NCBI GenBank assembly: GCA_020437755.1 | Contig: JAGQVX010000026.1 | Span: forward strand, 1 to 35,303 | DNA length: 35,303 bases | Reading direction: 5' to 3' | Source of the DNA: Flavobacteriales bacterium | Lineage (GTDB): Bacteria; Bacteroidota; Bacteroidia; Flavobacteriales_D; Sanyastnellaceae | Shown here: positions 15,351 to 24,400 of the stretch, piece by piece | How the letters are laid out: every line of letters starts with the position of its first letter | How positions within the stretch are numbered: position 1 is the first letter of the stretch | Position numbers and translations under genes: made by a program | Notes under the pieces: model-generated | The model's database searches: none | Seen by the model: only the letters and a program-made list of their open reading frames with translations | What the model was told of the DNA's origin: nothing

Positions 15351-18300
15351 TCAGTGTACCACAAGGTTTTGAGTTCTAACTTCGTGTTGGTTGCTGAAAA
15401 CAAGGATATATGTACCTGCATTCCAGCTGCTTAAGTCCAAAATGTTCTGCCCTTGAGCAATGCGTAGCTGATCTACCATTTGGCCTTGTGCCGTAAATAT
15501 ACGTACCAGGCCGGCCCGGGTTGCAAAGATTGTGCACGATTCCGCAGCCGGATTGGGATAAACCGCCAATTCAAGGGAATGAATGTCGCTTACATGGGTA
15601 TCAAGGTTCCAGCCTTCCACATTGTTGACAAACGTGCTGTTGTAGGCCGTGAACACTGCGCCACCCGTAGCGTGATTGTCCTCCAGCTCCAGGAACCAGC
15701 CGTTTACCTCTCCCGAAGTCTTCGAGAAGAAGGCCTCCGATCCCTGCTGACTTGAACGCACGATGATGTGCTCCGTATCAGTACCGGTGAGGTCGAGGTT
15801 GTCTACAAGGATGGTTTCTCCTGCCTCAAGCTGAATGGTTGATCCGGCCGCAACGCTGAGCTCGCCCATGGAGCAACTGCCCCAAATCGCACAAATTCCA
15901 TCCAGGTTGACCGTGGTATAGTCCAAACCTTCCGAGTAGAAAATTCCATCGCAATTGAAAGTGGTTCCTGCCACATCGAGGTTGGCTGCAGCCACCCCCG
16001 GATTCCAGGTGCCAACGGAAACAGTAGTGTTGTCCAGCAGGATGTCTCCCACCTGATCAGGATCAATGGAAAGCTCCTCATCCACATCTATCGCATAGCC
16101 CGCAGCGTCAAAAGGTCCTTGTTCGAAGATCAACTCCACACAAGCGATATTGCCTCCTGCCTCATGCGATCCTTCACCTGCAAATGTGACCGTACTGTTG
16201 GGTCCAAAGGACACGTTGGCTGTGTTGATCGTAGCTGCATCGGGGGTTGTGAAGCGTACGTTGTAGAGGTTGAGGTATACCTGAGCATCGGCTGTGAAAT
16301 CTTCATGAATGGTGATGGTGGAGTTTGAAGCCTGTATAAGAGCGGTTCCCATAGGGAGGTTCTCCATGCTCAAGCTACCACAGACGGCATTCAACGGGTC
16401 AATGTTTACGCTAAAGTCGGTGCCACTAAATGAGTTGGCATCAAAAATCACGTGATCAATAGACGATGGAAGCGCTACAGGATTCACCGCACCGCCTGAA
16501 GTAGTAGCCCAGTGAGAAAGATCCGACCAGTTTCCGGCATCGCCCACCCAGTAAAAATTCATGGGTTCCGGCTCCAAAATGTTCCAGCCTTCCACATTGT
16601 CGAGCTCAATACTCATACTTGCATTGAAGGTAGCCCCACCTGTGGCGTGATTGTCTTGCAAGGTCACGTACCACGCGTCAACCGTACCCGTCGATTGTGA
16701 GAAGAATGCCTCGGTACCCTCAGTATCCGAAAGAATTGAAATGGGCTGGTCGGGGGTTCCAACAATGGAGAGGTTATCGGTAGTAATGGTTGTGCCGGCA
16801 TCGATAAACAGTTCGGTACCGGGAGTTACCGTAAAGTACTCTGCATAGAAATCGGTCACTGTTGAAGCTTGATCAGCATCCATAATAACGTTGTAGTAAT
16901 CCATCCAGGTAGCGGTGAAGTTTCCTGTACAATGGATTGTTGTGTTGTCTACGGTGAAGAAATTGGCACCATTTCCCGGAGACCACAAGCGAACGGTAAC
17001 GTACGAATCAGAAAAATCTGCAACGTCGCCATAAGTGCCCGGAGCGGCAATTTGGAATGTTGCCGTAACATCATTTCCATCGGTATTGAAGAATCCGTCG
17101 TTAAACATCAACGTGCGCAGGTTCAATCCGGAAATCAGGTTATAGGTTCCACCACCATCAAACGTGAACTCCGCATTGTTTCCCAACGAGTTGTTCTTAC
17201 CGTCAATGGTTTCGGTTCCGAGTGAAAGGAAGTATACATCCACCATGTGGTATACACAATCGTCATCGGCCTCAAATGAGCCGTAGATGTTGAGCGACGA
17301 GTTGTACAGTTGATTTATGATCACTTCCGAAGGAATGCCCGACATCATGAGATCGTGAACGTTCATCAGTTCAGAATCCATCTCCAGGGTTCCTGTACCT
17401 CCCGGGAAGGAGTTACCATCAATAAACACATCGTCGATGGCCGTTGGAGGAGTAGTGTGGTAGGTGGTTCCCCCTGAGGTTGTAGCCCAGTGGTTCAACT
17501 CCGACCAGCTTCCGCTACCTCCTACCCAATAGTAGTCTTCGGGAACTGAAATCTGAATGTTCCATCCGGTGTTGTTTCCGAGGTCAATGCTATCGTCCGC
17601 ATTAAAAGTAGCCCCGCCCGAGGCGTTGCTATCTGATATCGTCATGTACGTGCCATTCACGCTACCCGAGGTTTGCACCAGGTAGGCTTGCTCTCCGGCG
17701 GTGAGCGATGCCAATACTACCGGGAGTTCGGCATTTCCCTGGAATTCAAACTGCTGGGCGGTTTGGGTAGTTCCGGCTGTCAGGTTGATCGACGAGCCGG
17801 GTGCTGCGATAAATTCATCAAATGAGTTGTATCCTGAAATGTTACAAGATCCGTAAAAAACCACTTTGTGATAATCGGCTCCCGCGCCGTTAAAGGTGTG
17901 GAAAATATTGGTTGATGATCCGTAAAAGATAGTCGCCTCATCCACGTCAATCACAGTGTTGTTGGAAGTGGTCACATCCCACAACTGGGTGTAAAAGTTG
18001 GATGTCCCAAGATGGAGCTCTTGGCCGGCAGGGGACTGACAATACAAGCGTTGCGAAGTATAAATCGGGTTGTCGTTGGAGTAGAAACGTCCGCCATATA
18101 CGTAGAGGTTGGCGGTAGACAATGAGTCGGTAAGGTTGTAGTCACCGTCTCCTGCCATTTGGAAGAAGCAGCTACCTCCGAGGTGCTTTTCTCCTGTGAC
18201 GATGGTAACCGTTCCGGAACCATGCATCTCAACGCCTTTGAAGTCGCGCTCCATCTCTGAAGGCACAATGAAATCGCCATATACCAGGAGGTCGTCGTAG

Positions 18301-18593
18301 AAACCATTGCCCTTCAATTTAGGGTTGTTGGTTACTCCGGTACAGTTCAATGTGTGGCATTCACTCACTTCCTGATCCATGGTCACAATTTGGTTGGTCA
18401 TGGTAAATGAGTTTGCATCGAAATACACGTCATTGTCGGGTCCGGGAACCTGCGAGTGAAATGTAGATCCTCCTGAAGTGGTGGCCCAGTGCGTGAGGTC
18501 CGACCAATTGCCTCCATCACCAACCCAGAAATAGTCCTGTGCTGAGATGGCTGTCGCAAATAATAAAAGAATAGCAGATAAAAGTGTTTTCAT
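15351..18593 (-). CDS. large T9SS type A secreted protein with three long repeats
   Basis: A 1080-residue exported protein. The signal peptide is MKTLLSAILLLFATAISAQ. Three repeats of about 330 residues each open with a Trp-rich block (DYFWVGDGGNWSDLTHWATT, DYYWVGGSGSWSELNHWATT, NFYWVGDAGNWSDLSHWATT), followed by DDVFIDGNSF-type text and beta-strand-rich sequence likely forming a beta-helix. The last 75 residues are a T9SS type A tail (LAVYPNPAAESCTIF to RTQNLVVH). I start at the ATG at 18593. The longer frame begins at GTG 18 codons earlier and would run into the dyad at 18643-18660. It lies just downstream of the response regulator gene, with an operator-like dyad between, so it is a plausible target of that regulator. 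Likely a surface or matrix protein; no enzyme motif was seen. Confidence 0.82.
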   Translation of the reverse strand: MKTLLSAILLLFATAISAQDYFWVGDGGNWSDLTHWATTSGGSTFHSQVPGPDNDVYFDANSFTMTNQIVTMDQEVSECHTLNCTGVTNNPKLKGNGFYDDLLVYGDFIVPSEMERDFKGVEMHGSGTVTIVTGEKHLGGSCFFQMAGDGDYNLTDSLSTANLYVYGGRFYSNDNPIYTSQRLYCQSPAGQELHLGTSNFYTQLWDVTTSNNTVIDVDEATIFYGSSTNIFHTFNGAGADYHKVVFYGSCNISGYNSFDEFIAAPGSSINLTAGTTQTAQQFEFQGNAELPVVLASLTAGEQAYLVQTSGSVNGTYMTISDSNASGGATFNADDSIDLGNNTGWNIQISVPEDYYWVGGSGSWSELNHWATTSGGTTYHTTPPTAIDDVFIDGNSFPGGTGTLEMDSELMNVHDLMMSGIPSEVIINQLYNSSLNIYGSFEADDDCVYHMVDVYFLSLGTETIDGKNNSLGNNAEFTFDGGGTYNLISGLNLRTLMFNDGFFNTDGNDVTATFQIAAPGTYGDVADFSDSYVTVRLWSPGNGANFFTVDNTTIHCTGNFTATWMDYYNVIMDADQASTVTDFYAEYFTVTPGTELFIDAGTTITTDNLSIVGTPDQPISILSDTEGTEAFFSQSTGTVDAWYVTLQDNHATGGATFNASMSIELDNVEGWNILEPEPMNFYWVGDAGNWSDLSHWATTSGGAVNPVALPSSIDHVIFDANSFSGTDFSVNIDPLNAVCGSLSMENLPMGTALIQASNSTITIHEDFTADAQVYLNLYNVRFTTPDAATINTANVSFGPNSTVTFAGEGSHEAGGNIACVELIFEQGPFDAAGYAIDVDEELSIDPDQVGDILLDNTTVSVGTWNPGVAAANLDVAGTTFNCDGIFYSEGLDYTTVNLDGICAIWGSCSMGELSVAAGSTIQLEAGETILVDNLDLTGTDTEHIIVRSSQQGSEAFFSKTSGEVNGWFLELEDNHATGGAVFTAYNSTFVNNVEGWNLDTHVSDIHSLELAVYPNPAAESCTIFATRAGLVRIFTAQGQMVDQLRIAQGQNILDLSSWNAGTYILVFSNQHEVRTQNLVVH
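15600..18540 (-). repeat. three protein-level repeats of about 985-990 bp inside the T9SS gene
   Basis: Repeat openings lie near 18540, 17545 and 16560 on the minus strand (approximate positions), each with the W-x-x-L-x-HWATTSGG signature, and each repeat ends with a TGGATFNA- or TGGAVFTA-type stretch plus a W-N motif. Spacing is about 990 then 985 bases. Nucleotide similarity is only local, so the duplications are old. Confidence 0.7.
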
Positions 18594-18642
18594 GGTACGC
18601 GTCAATTTGTAGTCAAATCTCCGACAGTACCTTCGCTCTGTC

Positions 18643-18660
18643 TTCACCCGATTGGGTGAA
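18643..18660. promoter_or_regulatory. 18-bp dyad TTCACCC-N4-GGGTGAA upstream of the triple-repeat T9SS gene
   Basis: TTCACCCGATTGGGTGAA has perfect 7-bp arms around GATT. It lies 49 bases upstream of the T9SS gene's ATG and 21 bases from a -7-like GAGATTTG (18614-18621, minus strand), so it covers the -33 region where an activator would sit. No U-run follows in the minus direction, so it is not a terminator for the response regulator gene. It matches the dyad at 21251-21268 in 16 of 18 positions. Confidence 0.6.
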
Positions 18661-18681
18661 TTTTGAGGTTTTTAGAAAAAT

Positions 18682-19302
18682 TCAGCTGAGTAGTTGATTG
18701 AGTTTGAACATCACTTCGGTCCGGTTTCGGACGTCCAGTTTGTCGTAAATACGCAGCAAATGGGTTTTCACGGTGTTCACAGAAAGAAATAGCTCTTCGC
18801 TAATTTGCTTGTTGGTGCTTCCTTTCTTGACGAGGTTGAGGATTTCAAATTCACGCTCCGAAAGCGGATTGGGAATATGCTCGTTGACATATCCAATGGT
18901 GAGCTCCCGTTGTCGGGGCGCATTGTTCATGTGGTTGAACAGGGCGATTTCCAGTGAGGTCAATAAATCGGCTTCATCGAAGGGTTTGAGCAGGTACCCT
19001 GCCGGACGTGTTTCCTTCACACGTTCAATGGTTCCGCGGTCGGAGTGGGAAGTGAGGAAAACAAAGGGAATTCCATACAATTTATTGATGGCATGCGCCA
19101 CATCAACGCCGTCGGGGGCTTCACCAAGATTGATGTCGAGGAGGACAGCATCGGGGGTGTTTTCGTGCAATAAACGAAGCGCCTGCGCGCCGCTGTAGGC
19201 AATGCCACTCACCACGAAGTTCACCGATTCAAGGTGTCCGGCGATATCCTCTGCCACGAGGGGTTCATCTTCTACAATCAATATTCGAATTGCGCTGCTC
19301 AT
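18682..19302 (-). CDS. LuxR/NarL-type response regulator
   Basis: A 206-residue two-domain regulator. The receiver domain (about 5-125) has the acidic pair at ILIVEDEP, the phospho-acceptor Asp56 in AVLLDINLGE, the Thr/Ser switch FLTSHSD and the Lys in YLLKPF. The C-terminal LuxR-type helix-turn-helix (about 144-200) is PLSEREFEILNLVKKGSTNK followed by QISEELFLSVNTVKTHL. Its ATG overlaps the kinase stop by 4 bases, so the two are translated together and form a cognate pair by context. Phosphorylation would drive dimer binding to DNA. The 18-bp dyads at 18643 and 21251 are the obvious candidate sites, which is inference. Confidence 0.9.
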   Translation of the reverse strand: MSSAIRILIVEDEPLVAEDIAGHLESVNFVVSGIAYSGAQALRLLHENTPDAVLLDINLGEAPDGVDVAHAINKLYGIPFVFLTSHSDRGTIERVKETRPAGYLLKPFDEADLLTSLEIALFNHMNNAPRQRELTIGYVNEHIPNPLSEREFEILNLVKKGSTNKQISEELFLSVNTVKTHLLRIYDKLDVRNRTEVMFKLNQLLS

Positions 19303-21218
19303 GCCGCTTTGAACTTCTTAACGGTTAGTCGGGAGGTTGTTCCATGATCGGAAATCACTTCAAAACTAGCTCCCAGTTTTTCGGAAAATGCGCGGATCAT
19401 CTTCATCCCAAAACCGTCCCCTTCCAATTGTTGGGGATCGAGTCCGATGCCATCATCCGACACTTCCAGTCTCAAAATACCGTTTTCCTGCTTTAAAGTT
19501 ACGTTCAGGGTTCCCTCATTTTGCTCAAAGGCGTACTTCAGGGAATTGCTGATCAATTCATTCAGAATCAACCCCAGGGGGATCAGGGTGTCCACATCCA
19601 GCGAGATAGCGTCAATTTCCTTCACCAGCTTAACCCGCTCCTGATCAACCCGGTAAGATGAGAACAGACTTTCCACCAACTTGCCGATATACGTGCGCAC
19701 ATCAACATGGGTCAGATCATCCTCCCGGTATAAATCCTGGTGGATCAGCGCCATGGATTTCACCCGATTACGGCTCTCGTTCACAGCCTCCAATGCCTTG
19801 GCGTCTTCAATACCTCTGCTTTGAATACTCAACAGTGAAGACACCACTTGCAGATTGTTTTTCACACGGTGGTGAATTTCACGCATAAGGATTTCCTTCT
19901 CCTCCAGCGATTTCTGAATAATCCCCTTCTGGTGGGCCAATTTTCGATTGCTACGCACGGTATTCCAAACAGCAAAGGTCAGCACCAACAGGACTACCAC
20001 GGCCAATACCATCCCCCACATCAAATAGGTCTTTTGACGCTCTTCTACGGCCAGTTTCAGTTGCGATATTTCCAGTTCCTTTTCGCGTTCGGCGGCATTA
20101 AAGGATTCCCGCATTTTCTCCATTTCCTCTACGCGCTTCTGGTCCATGAGGTCATAGCTGCCTTCAATATACCCGTGGTACCAGTCGGCTGCGGACTGGT
20201 AATCTCCCATCGCATAAAAGGACTCGGCTCCAAACAAGCGCACGTCATTTAACGCCTCGGTTCGGTCGGTGTTCTCCAGCAATTCCCATGCTTCCCTGAA
20301 GTATACTAATGCTTCTTCGTACTTACTTAAACCGTTCTTGATCCGGCCCATCGATATGAGCAATTCGGGCAATTCTATGGTTTGTGGCAGTAAGTTTCGG
20401 TCAGTTAAGGCATTCGCCAAATGGGATTCAGCTTCGGTAAGGTGATTGAGCTTGAAGTGCGCAATTCCCATCGACGCCCGCACCGAAACCACCTCCCCCG
20501 CCATTTCATTTCGCGCATACAGCTCCAGTGCCCGATTCAAATAATCCAGCGCCTGCACTTCATCTCCAAGGTAAGAATACGCCAAACCAATATTGTTGTA
20601 GGTGTTCGCCAGTCCCTTTTCATCGCCCTGTGCTTCTTTGATCGAAACCGATTTCTGGTAAATTTTAATGGCGTCTTCGTAGTTCCGCTGCATGCGGTAA
20701 ACCACCCCAATATTGTTGATGGTTTGCGCAGCTTCGTCCTCCAGCCCATTGTTTTCCCAATACTCAAGGACATCGAGGTACCATTTCAGGGCATTGACCA
20801 AATCCCCGGCATAGAAATATGAAACACCTATAGAATTCATGGTGTTTCCAATCCATTGCACGTTGCCCTCCTCCTCAAATAATTTTCGGGCTTCCAATTG
20901 ATGCTTCAGACACGAATCTGTTGCACCCGCGAGATCATGAGCAATACCCAATCCGTAGTGGGCCCTTCCCTGCCAATGAATATTTCCATTCGACTTCGCA
21001 AGATTCAACGCGTCCCGACCGACCTCAAAGGCTTGTTCACTGCCCTCCAGGTTATAGTCCGACATCAAATTGTACATGCCCCAAAAACGCGCAGAATCTC
21101 CCCGAGCAGATTCAATCACGTTGAGCAGGCTATCCTGATATTCGGTTTGTCCCAATGACGGAATCAGTATGCACCACACCAACAACATCATCAGAAGCGA
21201 CTTCAATGGAGAAATCAT
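19299..21218 (-). CDS. TPR-containing sensor histidine kinase (HisKA_2 type)
   Basis: A 639-residue kinase. A signal peptide ends IPSLGQ, and residues about 40-340 are tetratricopeptide repeats (for example NNIGVVYRMQRNYEDAIKIY and NNIGLAYSYLGDEVQALDYL) that would sit in the periplasm. A short coiled coil (RVEEMEKMRESFNAAEREKE) leads to one membrane helix near 396-418. The cytoplasmic part has the HisKA_2 box MREIHHRVKNNLQVVSSLLS with its phospho-acceptor His near 447. A HATPase domain follows with LGLILNELISNSLKYAF and DDGIGLDP. TPR sensor kinases paired with LuxR-type regulators are common in Bacteroidota. The signal is unknown. It is first in a two-gene operon and has a dyad 32 bases upstream of its ATG. 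Confidence 0.92.
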   Translation of the reverse strand: MISPLKSLLMMLLVWCILIPSLGQTEYQDSLLNVIESARGDSARFWGMYNLMSDYNLEGSEQAFEVGRDALNLAKSNGNIHWQGRAHYGLGIAHDLAGATDSCLKHQLEARKLFEEEGNVQWIGNTMNSIGVSYFYAGDLVNALKWYLDVLEYWENNGLEDEAAQTINNIGVVYRMQRNYEDAIKIYQKSVSIKEAQGDEKGLANTYNNIGLAYSYLGDEVQALDYLNRALELYARNEMAGEVVSVRASMGIAHFKLNHLTEAESHLANALTDRNLLPQTIELPELLISMGRIKNGLSKYEEALVYFREAWELLENTDRTEALNDVRLFGAESFYAMGDYQSAADWYHGYIEGSYDLMDQKRVEEMEKMRESFNAAEREKELEISQLKLAVEERQKTYLMWGMVLAVVVLLVLTFAVWNTVRSNRKLAHQKGIIQKSLEEKEILMREIHHRVKNNLQVVSSLLSIQSRGIEDAKALEAVNESRNRVKSMALIHQDLYREDDLTHVDVRTYIGKLVESLFSSYRVDQERVKLVKEIDAISLDVDTLIPLGLILNELISNSLKYAFEQNEGTLNVTLKQENGILRLEVSDDGIGLDPQQLEGDGFGMKMIRAFSEKLGASFEVISDHGTTSRLTVKKFKAA

Positions 21219-21250
21219 ATTGTAAAAATGCCAAATTCCCGCCGCTTGGC

Positions 21251-21268
21251 TTCACCCGAAAGGGTGAA
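21251..21268. promoter_or_regulatory. 18-bp dyad TTCACCC-N4-GGGTGAA upstream of the kinase/regulator operon
   Basis: TTCACCCGAAAGGGTGAA has perfect 7-bp arms around GAAA, flanked by a second pair of inverted arms CTTGG (21245-21249) and CCAAG (21274-21278). It sits 32 bases upstream of the kinase ATG and within the 278-base region shared with the divergent giant T9SS gene. It is not downstream of any gene, so a terminator role is excluded. Autoregulation by the response regulator is the simplest reading. Confidence 0.6.
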
Positions 21269-21373
21269 AGTTTCCAAGTGAATTCCTTCATTTCGGTTTC
21301 CAAGACCTACAGGGTAATTCAGTTGGCTTCCTACGCAGGCACAACGGGGAAAGAGTCTCCTTTGTATTATCGT

Positions 21374-21406
21374 ATGCTAACTGTTGAAAAAACAATGAGT
21401 TAGCAT
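21374..21406. other. long hairpin or dyad upstream of the giant adhesin gene
   Basis: ATGCTAACT (21374-21382) and AGTTAGCAT (21398-21406) are perfect 9-bp inverted arms. A further TTG/CAA pairing lies inside and AAAAAA forms the loop. The structure lies 90 bases upstream of the proposed ATG and 105 bases from the 18-bp dyad. Neither side has a U-run suited to termination. It could be a 5' leader structure or a protein-binding site. The rest of the 278-base divergent region (21219-21496) shows no exact TAnnTTTG box. Confidence 0.5.
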
Positions 21407-21496
21407 CAAATTAAAAAGAAATTGTAACCAATTTGATTGGAAACGTATACACGAGCAACTTATAACTATTCACTGCACGTGAATAAACTCTTTCGT

Positions 21497-24400
21497 ATGG
21501 TATCTGCCCTATATCACCACTACCGAAAGGCGCTGTCAATGGCGTTGTTCGGTTTGCTATGTACAGCAACATTCGCGCAGTTCGACACTGAATTCTGGAT
21601 GCCTCCTATCTGGAACTCTGGTGTTTCCTCGCAAAACAACCCTTCGGAGTTGTTCATTACAACACCGTATCCCACTCCGGTAAATGTCCACATCGAAACC
21701 CCCGATGGGGTCACTTTCGTGTTGGATACAACTGTAGTTTCGGGTGAACCACTTTCGGTGCCACTCACTCCTAGTTTGGGTCAAACGCAACAGTACAACA
21801 CGGTGATAACCAACAATGGCTTCCTTGTTACTTCCAATGCACCTATACAGTGTGTGCACAAGGTCGCGGGTCAGTTCAACCAAACCCTTGTGACTTTGAA
21901 AGGACCCAACGGACTGGGACAAGAATTTTACTGCGGAAGCCAGGTGCGAAACATGAACGCAATGTATGGTACCCAGGAGCACCACTTCATTTCGGTAATG
22001 GCCCTGGAAAACAATACCACCATCACATTCGACACCCCTTACAACATGTATGACGGTGGCGGCACATTGGCCAATCCCTTTGTGTTGACCCTTGACCAAT
22101 ACGAGTGTTATCTCATTCGCGGAAATGGTCCTACGCAGCACGTTGCAGGTGCTCATGTGACCTCCGACAAAGACATTGCGGTAATTTCAGGATCAACCCA
22201 TACCCGAATCCTCGGTGGAGGTGCGGCAGATGGTGGGGTTGACCAATTGGTTCCTATTGAGCTCATGGGCAAGGAATTCGTTTTCATCAAGGGAGATAAC
22301 AACGTTCCTTTTGACTACGCCATTGTAATTGCCACTGAAGACAATACAGCCATCTATCTCGATGGTTCGGCAACTCCTCTCACGACAATCGACCAGGGTG
22401 AATACTACGATATTACAACTACGGGTTCATTTGGAGATGCGCATTACATTAAAACCGACAAAGTAGCCTATTGCTATCACGTTACAGGCGCGTCATTGGA
22501 CGATGAAGTAGGAATGTCGGCATTACCTCAAATTGATTGTACAGGAAGCCGATATATCGAATTCTCAAAATTCGCATCAAATGCCAGCAATCAAATCATG
22601 AACGTGATTTGTCCGCCGGATGCTGAGCCAACATTGGAATTCAACAACATTTACTACCAATCCGTTCCCGGAGCCATTTATGGAAGCGTTCCCGGAAAAC
22701 CGGGGTGGATCAGTGTTTCTTTTCCCAACTCAGCCCTGCAAGATGACAACCTCTTGACTTCAGAAGGTTTTTTCCATGCCGGTTTCCTTACCGGTAATGC
22801 CGGCTCATCGGGTACTTATGGATTTCTCTCCGGATTCAACGATGCTTTCGAGTTTCTTGATCCAAATTCAGGTTTGCCAACAACCATTTACATGGTCGAT
22901 ACACTTTGTGGCGGACAAACCATTGATCACTGTCTTGAAGTATTCTCGTGTGGAATCGATCACAACATCATCGATTTTGAAGGAAACGACGGTACCGTGG
23001 TAATTACACCTGCCAGCACTCCTTTTGACACGTGTTTTTCATACACAGCTCCATTTAACTACAGCGGGCTGGATACCATAACGTTTACCGTTGACAACTC
23101 TTTCGGATTTACAGGTTCAGTTGACGTGGTGTTTATGGTGGTTAACCCCAATACACCCATTGATGCCGGACCCATTCAAGAATTGTGTTCGGAGACCACC
23201 GGTACGTTGAGTGCTATCAACCCTGACCCATGGGTGGATGGATACTGGACGGTTCTGGCCGGCGGTGCAACATTGGTAGATCCCAATTCACCTACCACTC
23301 AAGTCACCAACCTCTCCCTGGGAACCAATACGTTCCTGTGGACACAGGATTACGGGTGCCAAACAAAATTTGATATTACCCAAATCATCGTCTATGATGG
23401 AACCGCACCTGTCGCCGACGCCGGTGACGATGTAGATCTTTGTTCCGATGACAATACGTTTAACATGCAAGCTAATGACCCGCAGTTCACTGCTACGGGA
23501 ACCTGGGAAATCATACTTGGATCAGCAACTATTTGGAATATCAACGACCCGAATGCTCTGGTAACCAACCTCGGCATTGGTGAGAACATCTTTGAATGGA
23601 ATATCGACAATGGTCCCTGCCCGGGTGGTAGTACTGTCGATGCCATGTCCATTTTTGTATTCGATCAAAACCACCCTCAACCCGATGTGGGTCCGGATCA
23701 GGATTTCTGTTCCGATGCCTTCACATCTGCATCCGTCTCCGTGACCGAACCTATTTTCCCCGCAGTGGGACAATGGGAACTCGTAAGTGGGTCGGGTGAT
23801 ATCACGGATCCGCTTGACTTTGAAACAACGATCACCAACTGCGGGATAGGGGAAAACGTATTTGCCTGGGTCATCGACAACGGCCCTTGCGGTGAGTTGA
23901 GCGATACCCTTACCATTACCATCTATGACAGCGGTGTGGCCGCTGCCGACGCCGGAACGGGAACTCAATACTGTACCCCAACAACCAGCCACATCATGGA
24001 TGCCGCAGAACCTGCCGGACCCGGACAGGGAACATGGACCTTGATTTCTGGGGCGGGTGTTATAGTAAGTCCCAACGATCCCACAAGTGTGATCAACAAC
24101 CTCGCCGTTGGAGATAATATCTTCCAATGGACAATCGATAATGGTCCGTGTGCGAATACCGGTGACTTTGATCAGGTAACCATTACCATTTTCGACGAGA
24201 GTCAGGATTTGGCGGATGCCGGAACTGACCAGGAATTTTGCGCTGCCGGATTTGTAAACGCGCAACTTGATGCCAGTGAAATCATTTATCCGGGAGAAGG
24301 ATTGTGGACCGTTGTAAGTGGAACAGGAACCTTTGCCGATCCCACCGACCCCAACACCACCGTATCCGGACTGTCGGTTGGATCCAACGTGTTCCAATGG

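Noticed and set aside
18594-18647. GTG-initiated N-terminal extension of the triple-repeat T9SS protein
   Set aside because: It adds basic residues before a perfect signal peptide and would place the start codon inside the 18-bp dyad.
18643-18660. Terminator of the response regulator gene
   Set aside because: The stem is followed on the minus strand by GACAGAG and not by a U-run, and an almost identical dyad occurs at 21251 where no gene ends.
21437-21496. TTG-initiated 20-residue extension of the giant adhesin
   Set aside because: The ATG at 21497 already gives a complete signal peptide. The extension has no signal-like or conserved feature.
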